DNA from: Anaerolineae bacterium
GTDB lineage: Bacteria; Chloroflexota; Anaerolineae; JACIWR01
DNA: 22,665 bases
Direction: 5' to 3'
Assembly (NCBI GenBank): GCA_021162125.1
Contig: JAGGZG010000234.1
Coordinates: forward strand, 1-22,665
Notes under the pieces: model-generated
What the model saw: only the letters and a program-made list of their open reading frames with translations
Told to the model about the DNA's origin: nothing
The model's database searches: none
Program-made: the position numbers and the translations under genes
Part shown: positions 13,103 to 19,337 of the stretch, in pieces
How positions within the stretch are numbered: position 1 is the first letter of the stretch
How the letters are laid out: every line of letters begins with the position of its first letter

Positions 13103-14323
13103 ATGACCAAGAGATTGGTGTCGTCGCCCAATCAGGCATACGATGTATTGATGATCGCTCCTACTATGTTCTTCGCCGACTATGGCTGCCACGTGCGCAT
13201 CCTGGAGGAGGCGGTGACACTACGGGATATGGGACACAAAATCACCATCCTGGCCTATCCTAATGGGCGGGACATCGCCGGGTTGGACGTGCGTCGTTGC
13301 TGGGGAGTGCCTTTCAACTATCGGGTGATCGTTGGCTCATCGCGGCACAAACTCTATCTGGACGTCATGCTCGGCCTCAAGGCCCTGGGTACTGTATTCG
13401 GCTCGCGTCCAACTGTGATCCACGCCCACCTGCACGAGGGCGCGCTGATCGGTCACGGGCTGAGCAAGTTGCGGGGCGTGCCCTTAGTATTCGATCTGCA
13501 GGGCAGCCTGACCAGCGAGATGATAGACCATCACTTCCTGCGCCGCGAAAGCGCGTTCTATCGCCCCCTACGCCGCCTGGAGTGGCTGATTGATCGTTTC
13601 CCGGCGGCGGTGATTACCAGTAGCTACCACGCAGCGGACATACTGGTCAACGAATTCGGCTGCTCCCCACAGAAGATCTATCCCGTGCCCGATTGTGTCA
13701 ACGTGGATACTTTTCGCCCGGACGTGCTCAGCGCCGGCGAGCGGCAGGCCCTTCGGAAGCGGTGGGGTATCCCCCGGGAGCGGCAGGTGGTGGTCTACCT
13801 GGGACTGCTGGCCGAATATCAGGGCACCGGTCTGTTGCTGAAAGCGGCGAGACGAGTGGTGTCCGCGCGACCGGATACCCACTTCCTGGTCATGGGCTAT
13901 CCCAACGCGGACCAATACCGCGCCTACGCCGAAGGCCTGGGTCTGGGGGGGCACGCGACCTTCACCGGGCAAGTGCCCTATGAAGAAGCACCGCGTCACC
14001 TGGCCCTGGGTGACGTGGCCGTCGCGCCCAAAATCTCGGCTACTGAGGGCAGCGGCAAGATTCTGAACTACATGGCCATGGGGTTGCCCACAGTGGCTTT
14101 CCCCACGCCGGTCAGTCGCGAATACCTGGGTGACCTGGGCATCTACGCCCGCGAGGTCTCGGCCACGGCCCTGGCCGACGCCCTCCTTACCCTTCTGCAC
14201 GATCCTACCGGTGCCGCCGAGCGGGGGGCCAGGCTACGGGAGAAAGCGGTGGACGAGTATTCCTGGGAACGAGGGGGCAAGCTCATTCAAGAGGTCTACA
14301 GCGATGTTTGCTCGCGTGGGTGA
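13103..14323 (+). CDS. GT4 family glycosyltransferase
   Basis: 406 residues with a GT-B fold. The N-terminal domain (DVLMIAPTMFFADYGCHVRI, then VIHAHLHEGALIGHGLSKLRGVPLVFDLQGSL) is the acceptor half. The C-terminal domain starts at VVVYLGLLAEYQGTGLLLKA and holds the donor site: FTGQVPYEEAPRHLALGDVAVAPK, then EGSGKILNYMAMGLPTVAF. The usual EX7E motif reads E...NY here, so the second Glu is Tyr, a variation seen in some GT4 branches. It probably adds a sugar during surface glycan assembly, in keeping with the polysaccharide export genes that follow. The ATG at 13103 has GAGGGAG about eleven bases upstream. The frame extends upstream, but that part is hairpin-rich spacer and GT2 sequence. Confidence 0.88.
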   Translation: MTKRLVSSPNQAYDVLMIAPTMFFADYGCHVRILEEAVTLRDMGHKITILAYPNGRDIAGLDVRRCWGVPFNYRVIVGSSRHKLYLDVMLGLKALGTVFGSRPTVIHAHLHEGALIGHGLSKLRGVPLVFDLQGSLTSEMIDHHFLRRESAFYRPLRRLEWLIDRFPAAVITSSYHAADILVNEFGCSPQKIYPVPDCVNVDTFRPDVLSAGERQALRKRWGIPRERQVVVYLGLLAEYQGTGLLLKAARRVVSARPDTHFLVMGYPNADQYRAYAEGLGLGGHATFTGQVPYEEAPRHLALGDVAVAPKISATEGSGKILNYMAMGLPTVAFPTPVSREYLGDLGIYAREVSATALADALLTLLHDPTGAAERGARLREKAVDEYSWERGGKLIQEVYSDVCSRG

Positions 14324-14336
14324 GTTGTGTTATAAT
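14308..14336 (+). promoter_or_regulatory. Promoter of the polysaccharide export genes
   Basis: TTGCTC (14308-14313), a 17-base spacer, then a perfect TATAAT (14331-14336) with an extended TG at 14328-14329. It overlaps the last codons and stop of the GT4 gene. The predicted start near 14343 gives a 5' leader of about 125 bases containing the repeat array described next. Confidence 0.65.
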
Positions 14337-14369
14337 GTTGAGTGTATTCGGGCTTCCTGAACATAAAGC

Positions 14370-14412
14370 GTAAAACGTACCCTCACGTCTTACGTCTTAC
14401 GTTTTACGTTTT
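14370..14412. repeat. Heptamer tandem repeat TACGTYT with inverted repeat, in the wzm 5' leader
   Basis: Four consecutive 7-base units read (c)acgtct, tacgtct, tacgttt, tacgttt from 14384. In addition GTAAAACGTA (14370-14379) and TACGTTTTAC (14398-14407) form a perfect 10-bp inverted repeat with an 18-base loop. The element lies between the promoter and the ABC permease gene and would be transcribed. Confidence 0.75.
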
Positions 14413-14468
14413 AAAGAGACACATCAACAAAGAACCGAGATTGTACGACGACGGGGCTGTGGGGGTGA

Positions 14469-15281
14469 ATGTGGATGCAAGCACGCATAGTTGAGCTTAT
14501 CGAGTACCGCGAACTGATCCGCAACCTGGTAGTCCGTGACCTGAAAGTTCGCTACAAAAACTCGGTGCTGGGTATCCTCTGGTCGTTGCTCAACCCGCTT
14601 TTAATGATGACAGTATTCACCGTGGTTTTTACGGTGATGATGCCCAGCAACATTCCCGATTTCCCCGTCTTCGTCCTCTGCGGCCTTCTGCCGTGGAATT
14701 TTTTCTCCGCATCCATGACCGCTGCTACAGGGAGCATCGTCGAGAACGCTCCCCTGGTGAAAAAAGTATACTTCCCCCGCGAGGTTTTGCCCCTCTCGGT
14801 AGTGCTATCCAATCTGGTCAATTTCCTGATCGCGCTCATCGTGCTCTTTGCGATGATCATGGTCTTTCGTGTCAGGCTCACGGCCTGGGTGCTCTTGCTA
14901 CCGCTGATCATTCTTATCCAGGTGATGTTCACGGCGGGCATGGCTTTTTTTCTCTCTACTCTAAATGTGTTCTATCGGGACACCAAGATCATCGTCGAGG
15001 TGTTGATGATGGCCTGGTTCTTCGTGACGCCGGTGTTTTACCCGATTAAAAATCTGCCGCATAACTACATGCTGTGGGGAATCAATGTTGACGTCTGGCG
15101 CTGGATTCGCATTTTGAATCCGATGGCTTCGTTGGTAGCTGCTTATCGGGACGTGCTGTTCTGGGGGCGGCTGGTAGGCCCCGACTTTTTGCTGCGCACC
15201 TTTGTTACCTCACTGGTTGTTCTGGTAGGCGGGTATCTGGTGTTCATCCGCTACAGCCGCGTGTTCGGCGAGGAGGTGTAG
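14469..15281 (+). CDS. ABC-2 type polysaccharide export permease (Wzm-like)
   Basis: 270 residues with six hydrophobic segments. The N-terminal cytoplasmic lead-in IRNLVVRDLKVRYKNSVLGI and WSLLNPLLMMTVFTVVFTVM are typical of Wzm/RfbA/KpsM permeases, as is the segment SIVENAPLVKKVYFPREVLP in the middle and FVTPVFYPI near the end. It would form the membrane channel that moves a finished lipid-linked glycan across the inner membrane. This needs a Wzt ATPase, which normally follows directly but is absent here. The ATG at 14469 is preceded by GGGGGTG; a second ATG at 14475 is equally possible. It has its own promoter and is followed 67 bp later by the Wzz-like gene. Confidence 0.9.
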   Translation: MWMQARIVELIEYRELIRNLVVRDLKVRYKNSVLGILWSLLNPLLMMTVFTVVFTVMMPSNIPDFPVFVLCGLLPWNFFSASMTAATGSIVENAPLVKKVYFPREVLPLSVVLSNLVNFLIALIVLFAMIMVFRVRLTAWVLLLPLIILIQVMFTAGMAFFLSTLNVFYRDTKIIVEVLMMAWFFVTPVFYPIKNLPHNYMLWGINVDVWRWIRILNPMASLVAAYRDVLFWGRLVGPDFLLRTFVTSLVVLVGGYLVFIRYSRVFGEEV

Positions 15282-15308
15282 CGAATAGAGAATGGCGAAT
15301 CGGGGAAT
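15281..15308. repeat. Heptamer repeat (GCGAATM type), reverse orientation copy
   Basis: Directly after the wzm stop, four 7-base units read gcgaata, gagaatg, gcgaatc, ggggaat. The reverse complement of 15281-15300 matches 19313-19332 at 18 of 20 positions, so the two sites are inverted copies of one repeat family. Confidence 0.7.
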
Positions 15309-15348
15309 TGTAGAACGTCCCCCCAGAAGATAAATTGGAGGAGATTAC

Positions 15349-16644
15349 GTGGAAGACGAAATTGACCTGCGAGAATACATTGACGTTTTGATCCGCCACT
15401 GGAAGGCAATCGTCGCCCTGACGGTGATTGCCGCCATTGTGGCCGGGGTGGTCAGCTTCCTGCTGCCCCCGACTTACGAGGCCAGGGCTACCCTGGTGGC
15501 TACGGGGGAACGGTACCGTCTTGCTTTTGACCCTCGCTTTCAATCGGTGAACACCGTCCTGCCCCCCCAGGCCTACTCCGGCCTGCTCAAAACCTCCCAA
15601 CTGGAGATGAAAGTGCTCGAGGAGTTAGGGCTGGACTTTTTCAACGGACCCTTCACCCTCGATCAGCTCAATGCCTCAGCCGAGGTAGAGACCAGTAAGG
15701 ACCCCACTGTGTTTTACCTCAAGATTCGCTTCCCCGATCCCGTGAAAGCGGCGGCCATCGCTAACACCTGGGCCACACTATACGTGCAGGAGGTCAACAG
15801 CCTCTACGGTTACAGTGACAAAGAGATAGCGACCCTGGAGTCTCAGTTGGCCACCGCCGGGGAGTCGCTAAACAAGGCATCGGAGGCCTTGCGCACCTTC
15901 CGCGAGGAGAGTGGATTGGGCTTGCTGGAAACACGGGCGGGGGGCATTGACATCTCAGTTGGCCAGGGTGAATCCAGCATGGCGTACACCTATTGGGGGC
16001 CGGCGGGCAGGGAACTGGGGGCTAAGTTACAGCTCATGGCTTCCTATCAGGTAGCAGCCAACCGCCTGCAGGTGGCTCTGGAGGAGGCCGAGAGGTTGCA
16101 GCAGGAAGTAGCAGCCGGGCACGTATCGGCCACGACGGCCACTACCAGCTTGCTGGCCGAGTTGGTGCGCATTGGCCTGGCAGACGTTTCTCAGGACGCT
16201 AACGTAAACCTGGACCTGAGCGGATTGGAGGGTGAGGACAGCCTGGAGGCCGTGGTAAAAGCTTTGCAGGTCAAGCAGACTGTGCTGACGCAGACGCTGG
16301 ATCAGTTGGACACCGAAATCGCAGCGTTGCAGGGTGAGCTGGCAGCCAAGCGCCAGCAGTGGGAACAGCTCAGTCGTGAATACAGTATTGCCAAGGATAC
16401 TTATGTCACCCTCTCACGCAAGGTACAGGAGGTGCGAATCGCCGAGCAGACCAACGAGGACGAAGTGAAAATCGCCAGCCTGGCCGCCGTACCCACTAAG
16501 CCGGTATCTCCGAAAAAGAAGCTAAACGTGGCCGTGGCCGGGACGCTGGGGCTCTTCGTGGGCGTGTTTGGGGCCTTTGCCTGGGAGTATCTGAGCAGCC
16601 CGCGCGAAGACGAGAAGGACCAGTCTCATCAAAAAACGGACTGA
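15349..16644 (+). CDS. Wzz/chain-length determinant-like polysaccharide co-polymerase
   Basis: 431 residues. A GTG start at 15349 has GGAGGAG five bases upstream. The N-terminus EDEIDLREYIDVLIRHWKAI leads into membrane helix 1 (about 20-41), then PPTYEARATLVATG, the usual Wzz entry into the periplasmic domain. Long helical, Gln/Glu/Leu-rich stretches (about 155-250 and 300-370) predict coiled coil. The end VPTKPVSPKKKLNVAVAGTL and the second helix (about 395-412) match the Pro-rich segment of polysaccharide co-polymerases. No C-terminal tyrosine kinase is fused and none follows. It would set glycan chain length or bridge polymerase and exporter. Beyond it, 16645-16721 holds no recognisable gene or signal. 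Confidence 0.88.
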   Translation: MEDEIDLREYIDVLIRHWKAIVALTVIAAIVAGVVSFLLPPTYEARATLVATGERYRLAFDPRFQSVNTVLPPQAYSGLLKTSQLEMKVLEELGLDFFNGPFTLDQLNASAEVETSKDPTVFYLKIRFPDPVKAAAIANTWATLYVQEVNSLYGYSDKEIATLESQLATAGESLNKASEALRTFREESGLGLLETRAGGIDISVGQGESSMAYTYWGPAGRELGAKLQLMASYQVAANRLQVALEEAERLQQEVAAGHVSATTATTSLLAELVRIGLADVSQDANVNLDLSGLEGEDSLEAVVKALQVKQTVLTQTLDQLDTEIAALQGELAAKRQQWEQLSREYSIAKDTYVTLSRKVQEVRIAEQTNEDEVKIASLAAVPTKPVSPKKKLNVAVAGTLGLFVGVFGAFAWEYLSSPREDEKDQSHQKTD

Positions 16645-16721
16645 CGCCAGGCACAGGGAGTGAGGATAACGCGCTGGTCCTTGCAGACGAGCTTGCGCAG
16701 CAGATCGGGGGATAGTAGGCA

Positions 16722-17660
16722 TTGACGGAGGAATTGGCGTCGGGTATCGTGGTCAAAGCGCTGGGCGGGCATTACTATGTGCGCGCCGGCGATGAGACAA
16801 GTGAGACAGTGGACTGTGGCCTGCGGGGACGGCTGAAGCGCTCGCGTATGGAGACCGACCTGGTGGCCGTGGGTGACCAGGTGCGTTTCCGTCACCTGGC
16901 AGACGGACGGGGGATCATCGAGGAGGTGCTCCCTCGCCGGACGGCCCTCACGCGCAAGTCGCCACGCCTCGGCCTGGAAGCGGAACAGGTCATAGTGGCC
17001 AATCCCGACCAGGCCGTGTTTGTCTTCGCTATACGCGAACCGGTACCCCACCTGCGCATGCTGGACCGTTTCCTGGTCGTCGCCGAGGTCAACGAGTTGC
17101 CGGCCGTGATTTGCGTAAACAAGATAGATCTGGCGGATGAGGGTGAGCCGCAAGCCGTATTCGGGATATACGAGGACCTTGGGTACCGGGTGTTGTATAC
17201 CAGCGCGGTCACTGGCGAGGGGGTTGATGCACTGCGAGAGGTGCTGGTCGGTCGTTTGTCTGTGTTGGCCGGCCCATCGGGGGTGGGCAAGACCAGTCTG
17301 CTGAATGCCATTGAGCCCGGCCTGGGCCTGGCCGTGCGCGAGACTAGCCGCAAAACGGGCAAAGGACGGCACGCCACTGTTGTCCCGGAGATCATCCCCC
17401 TGAAGGCCGGCGGCTACGTGGCCGATACCCCTGGCTTGAAGGCCCTGGCGCTGTGGGACCTGGTGCCCGAAGAGCTGGACGCTTGCTTTCCGGAGATGCG
17501 CCCCTGGGTGGCACACTGCCGTTATCCGGGATGCTCGCACGTTCACGAGCCGGGCTGCGCGGTGCGAGCTGCCGTCGAGCGGGGAGAGATCTCACCCGCC
17601 AGATACGATAGCTACGTGCGCCTGCGTGAAAACCTGGCCGAGACCGACTGGTGGGAGTAA
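16722..17660 (+). CDS. rsgA: Small-ribosomal-subunit biogenesis GTPase RsgA
   Basis: 312 residues, the circularly permuted GTPase that matures the 30S subunit. Order of motifs: N-terminal OB fold (about 1-75), G4 NKIDL (133-137), G5-like TSAVTGEG (160-167), G1 P-loop GPSGVGKTSLLN (184-195), the switch segment RETSRKTGKGRHATV with switch I, G3 DTPG (235-238), then a C-terminal Zn finger with Cys266, Cys271, His273/275 and Cys279 (CRYPGCSHVHEPGC). TTG at 16722 gives a natural N-terminus (MTEELASGIVVKALGGHYYV), although the SD is weak and its spacing long. A TTG at 16734 has an SD too close. The 3' end is within a few bases of the radC start, so the two genes are likely co-transcribed. Confidence 0.95.
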   Translation: MTEELASGIVVKALGGHYYVRAGDETSETVDCGLRGRLKRSRMETDLVAVGDQVRFRHLADGRGIIEEVLPRRTALTRKSPRLGLEAEQVIVANPDQAVFVFAIREPVPHLRMLDRFLVVAEVNELPAVICVNKIDLADEGEPQAVFGIYEDLGYRVLYTSAVTGEGVDALREVLVGRLSVLAGPSGVGKTSLLNAIEPGLGLAVRETSRKTGKGRHATVVPEIIPLKAGGYVADTPGLKALALWDLVPEELDACFPEMRPWVAHCRYPGCSHVHEPGCAVRAAVERGEISPARYDSYVRLRENLAETDWWE

Positions 17661-17665
17661 GTTCA

Positions 17666-18403
17666 TTGGAAAAGCGTAAGAGCGGGAGGATGGAGAGATG
17701 GGGAGACAACCAGGTAGAGTATCTCCTGATCAGGGATTTGCCACAGGGCGAGCGTCCGAGGGAGCGATTGGAGCACTATGGAGCGCAAGCCCTGTCCAAT
17801 GCTGAGCTGCTGGCCATCATCCTGCGCACCGGAGTGCAGGGCGAGAGCGTGCTGCACCTGGCGAGCCGATTGCTGGCGCGATATGGTGGTCTGTTGGGCC
17901 TGGCGCGGGCCAACTTCAGCGAGCTATGCGCCGAGCGCGGGCTGGGACCAGCCAAGGCCACCCAGCTCATAGCCGCGCTGGAATTGGGCCGTCGCCTGTT
18001 GATTGCCTCGCCAGAGGAGCGCCCCGTGGTTCGTTCCCCGGCCGACGCCGCCAGCTTGTTGATGATGGAGATGTCCCTCCTCCAGCAAGAACATCTGCGC
18101 CTGCTTCTCCTCGATACCAAAAACCGCGTGTTGGGCATGCCCACGGTGTACATCGGCAGCCTCAACATGTCGGTCTTGCGCGTGGGTGAGGTCTTCCGCG
18201 AGGCGATTCGGCAGAACTGCGCCGCTGTCATCGTCGCCCACAATCACCCCTCGGGCGACCCCACGCCCAGCCCGGAGGACGTGGCCGTCACCGAGCGGAT
18301 TGTGAATGCGGGCAAGTTGCTGGACGTGGAGGTGCTCGATCACCTGGTTATTGGCCAGCAGCGCTACGTGAGCATGAAGGAGAGAGGACTGGGATTCCAG
18401 TGA
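17666..18403 (+). CDS. radC: RadC family protein (JAB1/MPN metallo-domain)
   Basis: About 245 residues. The N-terminal UPF0758 domain begins YLLIRDLPQGERPRERLEHY and contains a helix-hairpin-helix (GLGPAKATQLIAALELGRR, about 92-110). The C-terminal JAB/MPN domain has a conserved Glu in VGEVFREAI and the metal motif HNHPSGDPTPSPED (about 192-205). The family is widely called a DNA repair protein, but that role has been questioned and its function is open. TTG at 17666 has GGGAG eight bases upstream. GTG at 17651 and ATG at 17690 are also in frame. The first ~18 residues (EKRKSGRMERWGDN) come from a purine-rich low-complexity stretch (17671-17707) and are not family-like, so the start is uncertain. 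The stop overlaps the next gene as GTGA. Confidence 0.92.
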   Translation: MEKRKSGRMERWGDNQVEYLLIRDLPQGERPRERLEHYGAQALSNAELLAIILRTGVQGESVLHLASRLLARYGGLLGLARANFSELCAERGLGPAKATQLIAALELGRRLLIASPEERPVVRSPADAASLLMMEMSLLQQEHLRLLLLDTKNRVLGMPTVYIGSLNMSVLRVGEVFREAIRQNCAAVIVAHNHPSGDPTPSPEDVAVTERIVNAGKLLDVEVLDHLVIGQQRYVSMKERGLGFQ

Positions 18404-18675
18404 CGCCGATAACGGGAGAAGCACAGGCAGAGCGAGCCATTCTCCACCTGCTCTGGGAGGACGATGCCGGCGGGCGTGGCTACACGCCCGGTACCCTTGC
18501 CATGCGCATGTGGGGCACCCCCAGCAACCCGTATCAGGCCGCCGAGCGAGTAGCTGCCGTTGAAGGGCTGTTAGAGGGATTGATGCAGCGGGGACTCGTG
18601 CAGGTAGCCGGCTACATCTACCTCCGGCGCGGTGTCAAAATCGCGAGGTACAAGCTGGTTCAGGATGGCTCCTGA
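18400..18675 (+). CDS. Small conserved-looking protein of unknown function (possible winged helix)
   Basis: 91 residues from a GTG at 18400 that overlaps the radC stop codon (GTGA), ending 19 bases before the DUF4416 gene. I do not recognise the family. The pattern AERAILHLLWEDD, then VEGLLEGLMQRGLVQVAGYI and a strand-like end YLRRGVKIARYKLV resembles a winged helix-turn-helix, with the helical part followed by a two-stranded wing. This is a guess from residue spacing only. There is no signal peptide, membrane segment or Cys cluster. Tight packing and codon use like its neighbours support a real gene. Confidence 0.65.
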   Translation: MTPITGEAQAERAILHLLWEDDAGGRGYTPGTLAMRMWGTPSNPYQAAERVAAVEGLLEGLMQRGLVQVAGYIYLRRGVKIARYKLVQDGS

Positions 18676-18694
18676 CTCGTAGAAGGAGAACCCG

Positions 18695-19243
18695 ATGGGA
18701 GAGATCAAAGAGCCGCTGCCTGTCAAGCTCATCGTCAGCGCCTTCGCCGGGGGGGAGGCATTATTGACGGAGGCCAGAGCTCGCTTGGTGGCGGAGTTTG
18801 GCCCCATTGACTACGAGAGCGCGTTGTTGCCCTTTGATCACACCGATTATTACACCCCAGAATTCGGGCCGGGGCTGGTGCGTCGCATCTGGGCTTTCGA
18901 GGAGCTGATCGAACAGGGGAAGCTGGCAGTGATCAAGCGGCGCACCAACGACATCGAGATGGAGTGGGCGACCGAGGGCCGGCGGCGGGTCAATCTCGAC
19001 CCCGGCTTTGTCTCCTACTCCAAGATGGTGCTGGCCACCACTAAAAATCACGCCCACCGCATCTACATCGGCGACGGCATCTACGCCGAGGTGACCCTGC
19101 ACTTCCGCGATGGCACCTTCCGCTCCTGGCCGTGGACCTATCCCGATTATGCCAGCCCGACCTACCTCGAGATTTTCAACCAGATCCGGGCACTTTATAC
19201 CGCGCAAATGAAAGCAAAGCAGTCAATGACCAAATCCCAATGA
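18695..19243 (+). CDS. DUF4416 family protein
   Basis: 182 residues. The start MGEIKEPLPVKLIVSAFAGG and the core VNLDPGFVSYSKMVLATTKN, HAHRIYIGDGIYAEVTLHFR, then SWPWTYPDYASPTYLEIFNQIR match DUF4416, a family found in Chloroflexota, Nitrospirota and deltaproteobacterial lineages. No activity is established; the conserved Asp, Lys, His and Tyr residues suggest an enzyme, but that is inference. GGAG lies about nine bases before the ATG at 18695. The last six codons (QSMTKSQ) run into a 7-base tandem repeat, so the natural C-terminus may have been altered by repeat growth. It is the last gene of the rsgA group. Confidence 0.85.
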   Translation: MGEIKEPLPVKLIVSAFAGGEALLTEARARLVAEFGPIDYESALLPFDHTDYYTPEFGPGLVRRIWAFEELIEQGKLAVIKRRTNDIEMEWATEGRRRVNLDPGFVSYSKMVLATTKNHAHRIYIGDGIYAEVTLHFRDGTFRSWPWTYPDYASPTYLEIFNQIRALYTAQMKAKQSMTKSQ

Positions 19244-19273
19244 GCCAATGACCAACGAGCAATGATCAACTTC
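19224..19273. repeat. CAATGAY heptamer tandem repeat
   Basis: Seven units in near-perfect 7-base register: CAATGAC, CAAATCC, CAATGAG, (one extra C), CAATGAC, CAACGAG, CAATGAT, CAACTTC. The first three units overlap the 3' end and stop codon of the DUF4416 gene. Confidence 0.8.
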
Positions 19274-19274
19274 A

Positions 19275-19337
19275 GCTATCCGCCATCTGCCATTCGCTAT
19301 TCACCATTCGCCATTCGCCATTTGCTATTCGCTATTC
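19275..19337. repeat. GCYATYC heptamer tandem repeat, nine units
   Basis: Nine units in exact 7-base register: GCTATCC, GCCATCT, GCCATTC, GCTATTC, ACCATTC, GCCATTC, GCCATTT, GCTATTC, GCTATTC. It abuts the previous repeat and runs into the stop codon region of the convergent GT39-type gene (stop at 19332). No stem-loop terminator is seen between these two convergent genes. Confidence 0.85.

Noticed and set aside
15302..15348. A TTGTAG...ATAAAT promoter for the Wzz-like gene
   Set aside because: Spacing is 16 bases and both boxes are poor matches; co-transcription from the wzm promoter explains expression.
19224..19337. The tandem repeats as a CRISPR array
   Set aside because: The unit is 7 bp with no spacers and no cas genes are near; it is a simple heptamer array.
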